Notes: generated from the letters alone by a model not told the origin. Counted from the first letter of the stretch, positions 7,652 to 16,795 are shown. The stretch: DNA of 37,858 bases from an uncultured Rubritalea sp. (GCA_937132085.1 CAKZNV010000213.1:1-37858); one strand, 5' to 3'. Numbers and translations are program-made.

Positions 7652-9259
7652 ATGATCCTCACCCACCTTTCCCGTCCGTTTTATCGCTTCCTCTGCCTAT
7701 GTTTCATTACTGTAATCTCGACTAACCTAGCCCACGCACAAGCTGCAGTAGACGAAGATCCATTCGCTGATGAAGCTGTGTATTCACTCATCCCAAGAAT
7801 GGTGCACCCAGCTCCGACTACTCAATACCTCAGCCCAAAAGTAAAAGACCAAAAAGCTCTAGAAATCACTTCGCTCTTTTCTACTCCTATAGAATACCTA
7901 CCAGATGCTCCAACCCAACTTACCAAACTCCCCCTAATCATCGATAAAACTAATCAAAACCACAAAATCTATGACATCACCAGTCGTTTTCCAAACATCA
8001 AAAAAGGTGATCAACAATGGGTCCACTATAATTCCACAAAGTTAAAAATCACAGCCAATGCCAATGCTTACCTCAGAACAAGCATTAGAGAATACGTCCA
8101 GAGAATCGAATTCACCCTACCTCTCACTATGAGAATCACGGGACAGTTGATTGAAGTAGATAGCAAAACGGAATCGAGCCTAAAAAACATTCAGTCTTTA
8201 ATCTCAAAAAACTCTAACCTGGTTAAGAAGTTACTAGAGATAGATTTAGCTGGGAGGCCTGAAAGCAAACTTATCCAAAAAAGAGAACAAGACCAATTTG
8301 CAATCGAAGCCATATTGGACTTTGGTCGGAGTCATGTTTGGGCATTAATTGATGTTAGTAAAGAAGGCTCTAGAGGAATTCAATTCACCTCAATTTTAAC
8401 ACCAAATGAGACAACTATTCTAGAATGTGGGCTCACTGTAGCCGGCAAGAAACAATTACTTATTATCCACCCAAAAGTATTAACTTTAAGCGGGAGACAA
8501 ATTGAAATCACTAGGTCACCTCCACATGTCTTTCCTCTTGATCCAGTTTTCATCTATGATGTCAAAGATGACCCCTTCGAACAAACAGATAACAAAATAT
8601 CCATTTACAAAGTTCCCAATGACTTTCTGAACCTATTCGAGAATGACGATTTCAAGCTCTTAATAAGCCCTGTATCTAGATATTTTAATAAAAATGATAT
8701 AGTCTACGATATAACCAAACTCTTTAACGAAGCTGGGATAAACTTAGATAATACTGTATATTTCAACAAAACGCACTCCGAGATTATTACACAATTAAAC
8801 TCCGAGAAACTACAGATGATCGAGATGCTATTATATGATATGCGCTGTGGAGGTGTCCCAAGAACCTTCTTTACCAGAGCTGTATTCTACGAGGTCGATA
8901 GTAGAAAACCTACAGATCAAGCCTGGACAACCACCTCCGTTTTACAATCTAAACCACAGCCTCTCTACAGATTTAGCATCAGCGATAGGTATGGCGAACT
9001 ATCAAAAATAACGTCACCTATTGGGCGTATCAAGTTAACAAATAGCGCCAGTGATGATGGAACCACAGCTGAACAGTCTTGGGAAATCGACATTCATCAT
9101 AATGGCCTCCAATTAAAGAAAAACCTAGAGTTCCTTGTTCCTTTGAACGGAACTACAATCATCGACCTAAAAGAGCTAGGTAACGGCCGCTCCATCATCA
9201 TGGTCATCGAAACTAAGGAAGAGCTTTACTACAAAGTCGAAAATCGTTTCCAGCAATAA
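7652..9259 (+). CDS. Secreted protein with two STN/secretin-N-like modules (paralogue 1 of 3)
   Basis: The 535-residue product has a signal peptide (hydrophobic LCLCFITVISTNLAHAQA). It contains two related modules. Module 1 (about 105-170) reads IYDITSRFPN, WVHYN, KITANANAYLRTSI and later TGQLIEVD. Module 2 (about 350-420) reads VYDITKLFNEAGI, VYFNKT, IITQLN and AVFYEVD. This pattern (DIT..F..GI, a YN strand, I/L-x-V/Q, a helix, then an EVD strand) resembles the STN/N0 fold at the front of secretins and TonB receptors. No secretin barrel follows. The C-terminus has LGNGRSIIMVIET. It is the first of three tandem paralogues and shares an ACCTATAAACACCAC leader with the third. Fold assignment is tentative; function is unknown. 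Confidence 0.7.
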   Translation: MILTHLSRPFYRFLCLCFITVISTNLAHAQAAVDEDPFADEAVYSLIPRMVHPAPTTQYLSPKVKDQKALEITSLFSTPIEYLPDAPTQLTKLPLIIDKTNQNHKIYDITSRFPNIKKGDQQWVHYNSTKLKITANANAYLRTSIREYVQRIEFTLPLTMRITGQLIEVDSKTESSLKNIQSLISKNSNLVKKLLEIDLAGRPESKLIQKREQDQFAIEAILDFGRSHVWALIDVSKEGSRGIQFTSILTPNETTILECGLTVAGKKQLLIIHPKVLTLSGRQIEITRSPPHVFPLDPVFIYDVKDDPFEQTDNKISIYKVPNDFLNLFENDDFKLLISPVSRYFNKNDIVYDITKLFNEAGINLDNTVYFNKTHSEIITQLNSEKLQMIEMLLYDMRCGGVPRTFFTRAVFYEVDSRKPTDQAWTTTSVLQSKPQPLYRFSISDRYGELSKITSPIGRIKLTNSASDDGTTAEQSWEIDIHHNGLQLKKNLEFLVPLNGTTIIDLKELGNGRSIIMVIETKEELYYKVENRFQQ

Positions 9260-9276
9260 TACTTATAAATATTACC

Positions 9277-10911
9277 ATGAGACTCACCCGCTCTTTCCAA
9301 CCACTCTTCTACGCCTTATGCTTTTGTCTCATTGCAGCTATTTTCAGCGCTTCCATCAATGCTCAAGTTAAACCCCCATCTGAACTGGATAGATGGAAAC
9401 TTATTCCCCGAATGGTTTACCCCGCTCCAGTAAATTCTTTTCTTAGTCCTAAACGTTTAGACCTTAAAGAACTGTATATCATCACCGCTTTCTCTGCTCC
9501 CATAGAACGTTTACCTAGTCAAAATGAAATGCTCAAGAACCAGCCACTGGTAGAAAATAAAGCCCGACCAAATAACAAGATCTACGATATCAGCTCCCAC
9601 TTCCCCAATATCAATAAAGGAGATAAACAATGGGTTCATTATAATCTGACTACTGGTCAGATCACAGCCAATGCTAACACTTATCTTAGAACTAGCATAA
9701 AAGAGTATCTCTTAAGAATTGAGGTCGTGTTGCCACTCGTATTAAAAACAACTGGATATATTGTAGAAGTAGATATCCACACTGACTCAAATTTGCAAAA
9801 GATTCTTAGTTTGATAAAAACAAAGTCTAAAAAAGTCCAAATCTTGGAAACACTAAAATCAGAAAGCTTCACAGATTCCTTCGTGAAACCTCAGAAAAAG
9901 GATGAAACCAAAAGCTCAATCATCACAAAGCTGAATAGAGAAAAAGGAGTTATCGTTGTCTCAGCACATCTACTACGAACGAACTCAGAGGTGATTGAAC
10001 TTTCTGGAATTATCGTCCCTAATCAGACGAGCCTTTATGAATGTGGTGTATCTAGAGGTGAGACAAAACAATTCCTCATTCTTACAGTGAATACAATGAC
10101 TGAAAAAGGTAGAGTGATCGACATACCTAAAACTCCTGACAGAGTATTAAAAGTTAAGTCATTAGGTATGAATGACCCTACGATAAAAGACAACTCCCAC
10201 GACCCTTTTGATATTGGTTCTGATGAAATGCTAAGAATCGAATACTACAAAGCTCCATCTGAATTAATAGGTATAGTAGGATATGTTAGACCAAAACTAA
10301 TCATCACTCCAAATTCACAATACTTCAAAAGCGCAGACATAGTTTATGATATTTCACATGAAATCCAGCAAAGTGGGATTCCTGTATCAGGTAATATTTT
10401 CTACAATCGGACACAAAATGAGATCATTAGCCAACTTGAGTTTGACCACTCTGAGATGTTTAACTCACTCTTGGAGGATGTAAGTAATAGAAGTATTCGA
10501 TTTTCTAATCTAAATACCAAAGCGACAATTTATGAAGTGAATACTCGAACTCCAAATAATGAAGCTTGGAATATACACATGATTGTTGATTCTGCTCCTA
10601 AGCTAATCTGTCGTTCAAGCTTCTGTTATAAATTGAGAGGTGGTTCTAGGCTGACATCATCTCTAGGCGAAATATCTCTCGATAATGTATTAACAGCCAC
10701 GGATGAGGATGTGATCATTAAAAATCTTCACTGGAATATTAATCTCGATAGCCCACAGCTAAAATTAAAGAAATCTATCGAAACTATCATCCCTAAAAAT
10801 GGAGTTGATATTGTTGATCTTAAATATTTAGGAAACGGTCGCTCGGTCATTATGCTAATCGAGACAATAGAGAACCCCTACTACACCTTCAAAAATCGTT
10901 TTCAGAAATAA
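9277..10911 (+). CDS. Secreted protein with two STN/secretin-N-like modules (paralogue 2 of 3)
   Basis: The 544-residue protein is a clear paralogue of its neighbours. The signal peptide ends near SASINAQ. The shared IPRMVYPAP segment is at about 43-51. Module 1 has IYDISSHFPNI, WVHYNLTTGQITANANTYL and TGYIVEVD. Module 2 has VYDISHEIQQSGI, IFYNRT, EIISQLE and ATIYEVNTRTP. The C-terminus is LGNGRSVIMLIET. It is closer to paralogue 3 than to paralogue 1. It starts 17 bp after the previous stop, with no Shine-Dalgarno sequence (ATTACC before ATG), so co-transcription is likely. It could act as a periplasmic or outer-surface scaffold; that is inference. Confidence 0.7.
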   Translation: MRLTRSFQPLFYALCFCLIAAIFSASINAQVKPPSELDRWKLIPRMVYPAPVNSFLSPKRLDLKELYIITAFSAPIERLPSQNEMLKNQPLVENKARPNNKIYDISSHFPNINKGDKQWVHYNLTTGQITANANTYLRTSIKEYLLRIEVVLPLVLKTTGYIVEVDIHTDSNLQKILSLIKTKSKKVQILETLKSESFTDSFVKPQKKDETKSSIITKLNREKGVIVVSAHLLRTNSEVIELSGIIVPNQTSLYECGVSRGETKQFLILTVNTMTEKGRVIDIPKTPDRVLKVKSLGMNDPTIKDNSHDPFDIGSDEMLRIEYYKAPSELIGIVGYVRPKLIITPNSQYFKSADIVYDISHEIQQSGIPVSGNIFYNRTQNEIISQLEFDHSEMFNSLLEDVSNRSIRFSNLNTKATIYEVNTRTPNNEAWNIHMIVDSAPKLICRSSFCYKLRGGSRLTSSLGEISLDNVLTATDEDVIIKNLHWNINLDSPQLKLKKSIETIIPKNGVDIVDLKYLGNGRSVIMLIETIENPYYTFKNRFQK

Positions 10912-10928
10912 CACCTATAAACACCACC

Positions 10929-12650
10929 ATGAGACTCACCCATACTTTTCAACAGCTCTATAGCTTTCTCTGCCTTTCTTTGATTACAGCTATTTTCAGC
11001 ACTTCTACTAATGCTCAAGTTTTGCCCTACACGGAGCCTGATGAAAGACATCTGATCCCTAGAAAAACGCATCTTGCTCCCGTAGATTCTTTTCTTAGCT
11101 CTAAACGTTTATACCCTGAGGAATTAGATGTTCTGAGCCTCTACTCTGCCCCTATAGAGCGTTTACCAAATCATCCTACTAAGCTCACCGAGCTCCCTCT
11201 GGTAGCAGATAAAGAAAAGCCAAATGACAAGATTTATGATCTTAGCTCCCGGTTTCCCAATATCCAAAAAGGAGATAAACAATGGGTTCACTATAATCTA
11301 ACTACTGGTCATATCACAGCCAATGCTAACACCTACCTCAGAACAAGCATTAGAGAATACCTCTTAAGAATAGAGGCCGAGTCACCACTTGTATTGAAAA
11401 CAACAGGATACCTCGTAAAGCTAGATATTCACGCTGATCCCAGTCTTAAAAAGATACTTAGTCTAATCGAAGCCAAGTCCGGTAAAGTCAAAATATTGGA
11501 AACAATAACATCAAAACACACCAAAAACACCTTCTTCGGCCTTAATATCATAGATAAAACCAAGAGTTCAATCGGCACACAGATTAATAGAGAAAAAGGA
11601 ACGATCGAGGTCGCAGCTAATCTGCTTCGTCCAAACTCAGGCTTAATTAAAATTTCTGCAGTGGTCGCCCCTAATGAAACGAATATTTTCGAATGTGGAT
11701 TAACAGATGGTGAAACAAAACAATTTCTTATTCTTACCGTGAACACCACAACTGAGAAGGGTCGAATTATCGAGATACCTAAAACATCTACTAAGATTTT
11801 AAAAATCGATTCATTAGGCATGAGTGACCCGACCAAAAACAACCAAAACGACGACCCTTTTGAAACAGAACATAACGACATACAAACAATTGAATACTAT
11901 AAGGTTCCATCTGACATTTTTGATACGATGAGTCTCTTTAGATCTAAATTAGTAACTGCTCCTGATTCTCAATACTTTAAGAGCTCAGATCTAGTTTATG
12001 ATATTTCACCAGTTACAGAAATGAGCGGGATTCCAACTTCAGGGAGCATCTTTTACAATTGGACTCATCATGAAATAACTAGTCAACTTGAGGTCGCTGA
12101 TTCTGAGATGCTGAGTTCGCTCCTAGAAAACTATAGCCAAAGAATGCATTCTCCTCCTAATTTAGATACGACAGCGACAATTTATGAAGTAAATATTCGC
12201 CCCCCTGAAGATGAGGCTTGGAATATGCACATGATCATCAATTCACAACCTAAGCTCATTTGCCGCTCAGCATTTTGTAATATTGAAGAGAATATTTCCA
12301 GACAGTCATCTCAGCTTGGAACAATCTCTCTACAACAGAAAACCTCTCCCACGATTGATAATCGTATTTTCACAAATCAATCCTGGGAGATTAATATCGA
12401 TAGTAAGCAACTAAAGTTAAAGGAATCTGTTGAAGCTAAAGTTCTAAAAAACGGAGTCTCAATCATCGATATCAAAGACCTTGGTAACGGTCGATCAGTC
12501 ATCATGGTCATCGATACAAAGGTAGAGCCTTACTATACCTTCATCGATCGTTTTCAAGAAGAGGAAGATGCTTATGAAAGAGCCTTAGATGCTGAGGATG
12601 CCGCGGCAGAGGCTGCAGAAGCTCTAGAAGCTGAAAAGTTAAATAAATGA
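10929..12650 (+). CDS. Secreted protein with two STN/secretin-N-like modules and acidic tail (paralogue 3 of 3)
   Basis: The 573-residue paralogue has the same plan: signal peptide to about TNAQV, IPRKTHLAP, module 1 (IYDLSSRFPNI, WVHYNLTTGHITANANTYL, TGYLVKLD), module 2 (VYDISPVTEMSGI, IFYNWT, EITSQLE, ATIYEVN) and LGNGRSVIMVIDT. Unlike the others, which stop at NRFQQ/NRFQK, it runs on about 30 residues as an acidic Ala/Glu-rich helix (EEEDAYERALDAEDAAAEAA). The 17-bp spacer before its ATG (CCTATAAACACCACC) matches the leader of paralogue 1, so the duplicated unit seems to include the leader. A 73-residue membrane protein follows 50 bp on. Confidence 0.7.
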   Translation: MRLTHTFQQLYSFLCLSLITAIFSTSTNAQVLPYTEPDERHLIPRKTHLAPVDSFLSSKRLYPEELDVLSLYSAPIERLPNHPTKLTELPLVADKEKPNDKIYDLSSRFPNIQKGDKQWVHYNLTTGHITANANTYLRTSIREYLLRIEAESPLVLKTTGYLVKLDIHADPSLKKILSLIEAKSGKVKILETITSKHTKNTFFGLNIIDKTKSSIGTQINREKGTIEVAANLLRPNSGLIKISAVVAPNETNIFECGLTDGETKQFLILTVNTTTEKGRIIEIPKTSTKILKIDSLGMSDPTKNNQNDDPFETEHNDIQTIEYYKVPSDIFDTMSLFRSKLVTAPDSQYFKSSDLVYDISPVTEMSGIPTSGSIFYNWTHHEITSQLEVADSEMLSSLLENYSQRMHSPPNLDTTATIYEVNIRPPEDEAWNMHMIINSQPKLICRSAFCNIEENISRQSSQLGTISLQQKTSPTIDNRIFTNQSWEINIDSKQLKLKESVEAKVLKNGVSIIDIKDLGNGRSVIMVIDTKVEPYYTFIDRFQEEEDAYERALDAEDAAAEAAEALEAEKLNK

Positions 12651-12700
12651 TCAATACTCAGTGAGATTGACAATTACTCCTACTCCCCCTACTGACTGGC

Positions 12701-12922
12701 ATGACTCTCTTTACTGTGATCAAGATTGGACTCTGGATTTTTATTATCCTTTGGACGCTGTTAGGCTATTTTCTCGTGAAGAATTACCAACGTTTGTTCG
12801 GACCACATGCGGATGATCCTGCTGAGTCACCTGGAGCTAGATCCTTTGGAACAGCCCACATTTTAGCAGTCTGGATAGGTGGAATGGCGTTAGCAATTTA
12901 TTTCCTATCGACTGTAGGCTAA
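12701..12922 (+). CDS. Small membrane protein of unknown function
   Basis: The 73-residue product has two hydrophobic segments (about 6-26 and 52-71) around a short polar loop with FGPHADDPAESPGA. The composition is that of a genuine small inner-membrane protein. It has the same strand as the three STN-like genes and starts 50 bp after the last. No family is recognised. ATG 12701 follows GACTGGC with no clear Shine-Dalgarno sequence. Confidence 0.6.
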   Translation: MTLFTVIKIGLWIFIILWTLLGYFLVKNYQRLFGPHADDPAESPGARSFGTAHILAVWIGGMALAIYFLSTVG

Positions 12923-12958
12923 TTGCATTCTAACACCAATCTAGGATGATGATTTCCG

Positions 12959-13236
12959 CTGTGCCTTCAGCACAGTCTAAACTAGATGATTTCAAGCCAT
13001 GACTGAAGTCATGGGCTTTGCACATTATGTCCTTTCAGGACAGCTCTGTGCTTTGGCCATCACCTTTAAGAACCGATGTCTGAATGCTTAGTCCTTTCAG
13101 GACGGCTCAGTGCTTTGGCTTCTCGCTGCTAGATCTATTTGATCATTTAATCTCCTGAAGGGAGAACGTGTGCATAGCCCTCGACTTCAGTCGTGGGTTA
13201 TCATCACCCCCAACATCCACCGTGCTGAAAGCACGG
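12959..13236. repeat. Cluster of seven short hairpins with a common TGAAR loop (REP-like)
   Basis: The gap between the 73-residue gene and the convergent folD holds no gene. It holds palindromes with different stems but the same loop, TGAA(A/G), or its complement. They are at 12959-12975 (CTGTGC stem), 12994-13018, 13028-13042 (TGTCC stem), 13091-13103 (GTCC stem), 13151-13165 (TCTCC stem), 13178-13197 and 13220-13236 (CCGTGC stem). Two of them lie in a ~29-bp direct repeat (13029-13057 and 13091-13119, ending GTGCTTTGGC). Short palindromes with a fixed loop resemble REP elements mobilised by RAYT (Y1) transposases. No such transposase is in this window. Confidence 0.75.
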
Positions 13237-13342
13237 CGCAATAAACCTCATCACCACGAAACACCTAATCTCATACCTTCAACAGAGTATAAGAGCTTCC
13301 CGCTCCATGCTCCCTGCTTCCAACACTCAGTGTTGCAAAAAC

Positions 13343-14209
13343 CTACCTTCTCCCAGCCGCTATCACCGTATTCTTCATCAACATAGCAATCGTCATCGGA
13401 CCTACGCCACCTGGCACTGGTGTTATCGCTGAGCACTTAGGGGCTACTTCATCGTAAGCAACATCACCCACGAGCTTGTAACCACTCTTCTTGCTAGCGT
13501 CTTTGACACGGTTGATACCTACATCGATCACTACAGCACCGTCTTTTACCATATCGGCAGTGACGAACTCAGGCTTACCAATCGCTGCAATCACGATATC
13601 TGCACGGCGGCAAACAGCGGCTAAATCTTTCGTTCTTGAGTGGGCAACGGTCACAGTAGCATTCCCAGCTTTCCCCATGAGGAGAAGCGCCATTGGCTTA
13701 CCTACGATCATTGATCTACCTATAACGACAGCTTCTGCACCACTAGTCTCGATCCCCGCATCTTCCAGTAGTCTCATGCAGCCATGCGGTGTGCATGGGA
13801 GAAATCCTGTTGGATCTTCCAGCGCTAGTTTTGCCACGTTGAGTGGGTGGAAACCGTCCACATCCTTCGCTGGATTGATCGCTCTCACAATCGCGTCTTC
13901 ATCGATATGCGGTGGTGGTGGTGATTGAACTAAAATTCCATCAATCGCCGGATCATTATTAAGATCTTCTACTACCTGCATGACTTCTTCCTGAGTCGCA
14001 TCGATAGGCATTTCTATCTTCTTACTATAGATACCAAGTTCTTCGCATTTTTTCGCCTTTGATCCTACGTAAACTTTAGAAGCTGGATCTTCACCGATAA
14101 GAACCACAGCCAGACCTGGTGTGACTCCACGTTCTTTTAGGGCTGCAATCTCTTCTTTACACTCTGCGATCACCTTTTCAGCGACTTGTTTTCCATCGAT
14201 TCTTTTCAT
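13343..14209 (-). CDS. folD: Bifunctional methylenetetrahydrofolate dehydrogenase/cyclohydrolase
   Basis: FolD interconverts 5,10-methylene- and 10-formyl-tetrahydrofolate using NADP, in cytoplasmic one-carbon metabolism. The 288 residues match the family length. Seen are YVGSK with the catalytic pair Y47/K51, [10 protein letters not shown] near 115-124, [18 protein letters not shown] (nucleotide-binding), VIDVGINR and [11 protein letters not shown]. One oddity: the loop usually read VQLPLPxH is [10 protein letters not shown] here (S96, P98), with the catalytic Gln kept. The gene follows the acyltransferase gene by 13 bp, so the two are probably co-transcribed. Confidence 0.96.
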   Translation of the reverse strand: MKRIDGKQVAEKVIAECKEEIAALKERGVTPGLAVVLIGEDPASKVYVGSKAKKCEELGIYSKKIEMPIDATQEEVMQVVEDLNNDPAIDGILVQSPPPPHIDEDAIVRAINPAKDVDGFHPLNVAKLALEDPTGFLPCTPHGCMRLLEDAGIETSGAEAVVIGRSMIVGKPMALLLMGKAGNATVTVAHSRTKDLAAVCRRADIVIAAIGKPEFVTADMVKDGAVVIDVGINRVKDASKKSGYKLVGDVAYDEVAPKCSAITPVPGGVGPMTIAMLMKNTVIAAGRR

Positions 14210-14222
14210 ATGTATTTTCTAA

Positions 14223-14882
14223 TTAAGATTGGTTGTATTCTGTATTCATGAGGGACTCCACGTCCACTCTGTATTGCTCAAATTCTTCTTGGCTCAGCTC
14301 TTTCGGCACCTCCACGGCCTCCTCCAGCTTCACATAGACCTTACTAAACGGCTTAGGGATACAGAACTTATCCCAGGTCTTCAATCGCCAGCACTTGGAA
14401 AACTCCACATTGATCACAACGATCGGTGAGCCACTCGACTGCGCCAGCTTTATCACTCCTGCCTGTAGCACCTGCATCGGCCCACGTGGTCCATCGGGTG
14501 TGATGCAGACATGTAGACCGGCTGTGAGTTTCTTACGCAGTGCGATCAGAGCCGCAGCTCCCCTTCTAGAGCTAGATCCTCTCACAGCTCCCACTCCGAA
14601 CACTTTCACCGCATTCTCTAAAATAGCTCCATCCTTACTAGCACTAGTCAGCACCACCAGATCCCGCTCAGCTCCAAGCTGAGGAGAAGTATACGGCATG
14701 GCGAAAATTCTGTTATGCCAGAGAGAATAAATAACTGGTTTATCAGAGAGCTTACTAGTGATCTGCTCAAAGCCTGACATCTTATAACGCAGCGTCCAAC
14801 CCATAACACGGAGTATCCAGCCTATCGCCTTGCCGATAGCTCGTTGTTTCCAGGTTCCTCGTATTTCTTGTGACTTTGCCAT
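14223..14882 (-). CDS. DUF374-type lysophospholipid acyltransferase-like protein
   Basis: The 219-residue protein matches the DUF374 branch of the LPLAT superfamily: YSLWHNRIFAMP (the WHxR form of the acceptor motif), LTSASKDGAIL, AVRGSSSRRGAAAL, ITPDGPRGPMQ, and an ending VINVEFSKCWRLKTWDKF. These proteins probably transfer acyl chains to lipid or lipid A precursors at the inner membrane; the exact acceptor is unknown. The N-terminal ~30 residues are basic and may form an amphipathic membrane-binding segment. It is upstream of folD by 13 bp; no pathway link is evident. Confidence 0.88.
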   Translation of the reverse strand: MAKSQEIRGTWKQRAIGKAIGWILRVMGWTLRYKMSGFEQITSKLSDKPVIYSLWHNRIFAMPYTSPQLGAERDLVVLTSASKDGAILENAVKVFGVGAVRGSSSRRGAAALIALRKKLTAGLHVCITPDGPRGPMQVLQAGVIKLAQSSGSPIVVINVEFSKCWRLKTWDKFCIPKPFSKVYVKLEEAVEVPKELSQEEFEQYRVDVESLMNTEYNQS

Positions 14883-15053
14883 TATTTCTGACTCAGTTCA
14901 CCAGATTTAGCCAATATGGCAAGCCTATGACACAACTTTTATGAAACTCTTACTGGACATCAATTTCCCCCATCGCTATCAATAATCACGTCACAAACTA
15001 ACACCTAGTATTCTAATCCGATTAAATCTGGATCTACAAATACGAGGAAAGAC

Positions 15054-15071
15054 TTGGCACGCTAATTGCTA
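15054..15071 (+). promoter_or_regulatory. Sigma-54 (RpoN) promoter of glutamine synthetase
   Basis: TTGGCACGCTAATTGCTA matches the -24/-12 consensus TGGCACNNNNNTTGCW perfectly: GG at 15056-15057 and GC at 15068-15069, with correct spacing. It lies 62 bp before the ATG of glnII. Such promoters need an NtrC-type activator. No convincing NtrC palindrome is visible in the 170 bp upstream. Confidence 0.85.
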
Positions 15072-15133
15072 CACCAATGATGCAAGTGAGTTCGACCTCA
15101 CTCTAAAATTCACAACCAAACAATAACAACAAC

Positions 15134-16147
15134 ATGGCTAAATATAGACTAGATTACATCTGGCTGGATGGATACACACCAGTTCAGAACCTCCGCACTA
15201 AGTGCATGATCAAAGACTTTGAAGATTTTCCTACATTGGATCAGCTTCCTGACTGGGGCTTCGATGGCTCATCTACTAAGCAGGCAGAAGGCGGAGACTC
15301 AGATTGCGTTCTTAAGCCAGTAGCTCTTTACCAAGACCCTACTCGTGCTAACGGTATCCTCGTTATGTGTGAAGTAATGCTTCCAGACGGAACTCCACAC
15401 CCATCTAACGCACGTGCAACTGTCGCTGAAGACGAAGGCACATGGTTTGGTTTCGAGCAGGAATACTTCCTCTACCAAGACGGACGCCCACTCGGCTTCC
15501 CAGAAGACGGATACCCAGAGCCACAAGGTCTCTACTACTGTGGCGTAGGCTACAGCAGTGTTGGCAACCTCGGCCGTGAGATCTCAGATCTTCACCTCGA
15601 CTACTGCCTAGAAGCAGGAATCAATCACGAAGGCATCAATGCTGAAGTGGCTAAAGGTCAGTGGGAATTCCAGATCTTCGGCAAAGGTTCTAAGAGAGCA
15701 GCTGACGAAATGTGGGTAGCTCGCTTCCTTCTGCAGCGTCTCTGTGAAGAGTATGGTATCGACGTAGAATACCACTGTAAGCCAGTCAAAGGTGACTGGA
15801 ATGGCTCAGGAATGCACGCTAACTTCTCTACTGACATCCTCCGTGACACAGGTGGTAAGGAATACTTCCTCAAGCTCATGGATGCTTTCGAAGCAAACGT
15901 AGAAGAGCACATCGCAGTATACGGACCAGACAACGACATGCGCCTAACAGGACTTCACGAGACTCAGTCTATCGATAAGTTCTCATGGGGTGTTGCTGAC
16001 CGTGGAGCATCTATCCGTGTGCCACACAGCTTTGTTAAGGATGACAAGTATCAAGGTTACCTTGAAGACCGCCGTCCTAACTCCGAGGGTTGCCCATACA
16101 AGATCGCTTCTCGTATCATCAAGACGATCCAGTCAGTATCTGTATAA
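15134..16147 (+). CDS. glnII: Glutamine synthetase, type II (GSII, eukaryote-like)
   Basis: The enzyme makes glutamine from glutamate and ammonia with ATP. At 337 residues it matches the short GSII form rather than GSI (about 470). Seen are the N-terminal WLDGYTPVQNLRTK and WGFDGSSTKQAEG, then FGFEQEYFLYQDGRPLGFP, the metal and ATP region GINAEVAKGQWEFQIFG, NGSGMHANFST, TGLHETQSIDKFSWGVADRG, and the C-terminal RRPNSEGCPYKIASRI. No adenylylation Tyr motif of GSI is expected. Expression is probably nitrogen-controlled through the sigma-54 promoter at 15054-15071. An intrinsic terminator follows the gene. It has no Shine-Dalgarno sequence (AACAACAACATG). Confidence 0.95.
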   Translation: MAKYRLDYIWLDGYTPVQNLRTKCMIKDFEDFPTLDQLPDWGFDGSSTKQAEGGDSDCVLKPVALYQDPTRANGILVMCEVMLPDGTPHPSNARATVAEDEGTWFGFEQEYFLYQDGRPLGFPEDGYPEPQGLYYCGVGYSSVGNLGREISDLHLDYCLEAGINHEGINAEVAKGQWEFQIFGKGSKRAADEMWVARFLLQRLCEEYGIDVEYHCKPVKGDWNGSGMHANFSTDILRDTGGKEYFLKLMDAFEANVEEHIAVYGPDNDMRLTGLHETQSIDKFSWGVADRGASIRVPHSFVKDDKYQGYLEDRRPNSEGCPYKIASRIIKTIQSVSV

Positions 16148-16172
16148 TTCATTAAACAGCATACATTTTACA

Positions 16173-16202
16173 AAGGCTCTTGCTTCGGCAAGAGCCTTTT
16201 TT
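16173..16202 (+). terminator. Intrinsic terminator of glnII
   Basis: Perfect stem AAGGCTCTTGC / GCAAGAGCCTT with a TTCG tetraloop and a run of six T residues, 25 bp after the glutamine synthetase stop. It isolates the gene from the convergent membrane protein gene at 16219. Confidence 0.95.
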
Positions 16203-16218
16203 GTGGATTAATATAACT

Positions 16219-16740
16219 CTAAGAAGACAAATTTGGCCTCTTCACAGATGCACTCAGGCATGCGAAAACGACTGTCTGCCAAGGCACGAAGAGCACGCCT
16301 AGAGCGTAATCGTGGTCAAACAATGTAGCGAAGTTGAGGAATAAGCCAGACACACTACCAAGAATCACAGTAATAATCGCTCGGTTTAGTGATAGTTTGC
16401 GCAGCATACAGAGCCATAAAGCTAGAATTAAGCCTAAACTCCCAGCAAGGCCAGACAACATGGGTGCAAAAAGCTCAGAAGTTTCACACAGCTGAACATA
16501 TAGAAAAAAGGCGAGATAATAAGAAGCTCCAGACAGTGGAGTAAACAACAAGCCCAACATCCACTTTTGTATAGTAGTTAATAGGGAGTAGTAGCTAACG
16601 AGTAGAAAAACAGCAAACATCACCCCGAATACGATTCCAGGTATAAGCATAATAAAGCCTCCTCTCATATCCCCATGCAGTAATGTTGTGATAATTCCAC
16701 AGATCAATCCGCAGATAGCTGCGCATGCTATTTTGTTCAT
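16219..16740 (-). CDS. Polytopic membrane protein of unknown function, next to a kinase
   Basis: The 173-residue product is strongly hydrophobic with about five to six membrane segments (near 4-22, 28-50, 60-83, 93-112, 118-137, 145-162). No conserved catalytic motif or known family is visible. It starts 55 bp after the Ser/Thr kinase stop, same strand. The pair may be co-transcribed, so it could be a membrane partner or target of the kinase; that is inference from position only. Confidence 0.6.
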   Translation of the reverse strand: MNKIACAAICGLICGIITTLLHGDMRGGFIMLIPGIVFGVMFAVFLLVSYYSLLTTIQKWMLGLLFTPLSGASYYLAFFLYVQLCETSELFAPMLSGLAGSLGLILALWLCMLRKLSLNRAIITVILGSVSGLFLNFATLFDHDYALGVLFVPWQTVVFACLSASVKRPNLSS

Positions 16741-16795
16741 AATTTTTTAGAGTTTTGCATCCATTTTCAGTATCCCCACTAGGCTGTTAGGCCTC

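Noticed and set aside
11429-11881. 150-residue antisense frame in STN-like paralogue 3
   Set aside because: The sense frame is clearly homologous to the two neighbouring genes, so the antisense frame is a by-product.
13491-13928. 145-residue frame antisense to folD
   Set aside because: folD has all family motifs in the minus frame; the plus frame lacks any.
14229-14682. Frames antisense to the acyltransferase gene
   Set aside because: They are shadows of the LPLAT-type gene on the minus strand, which has the WHxR and DGPRGP motifs.
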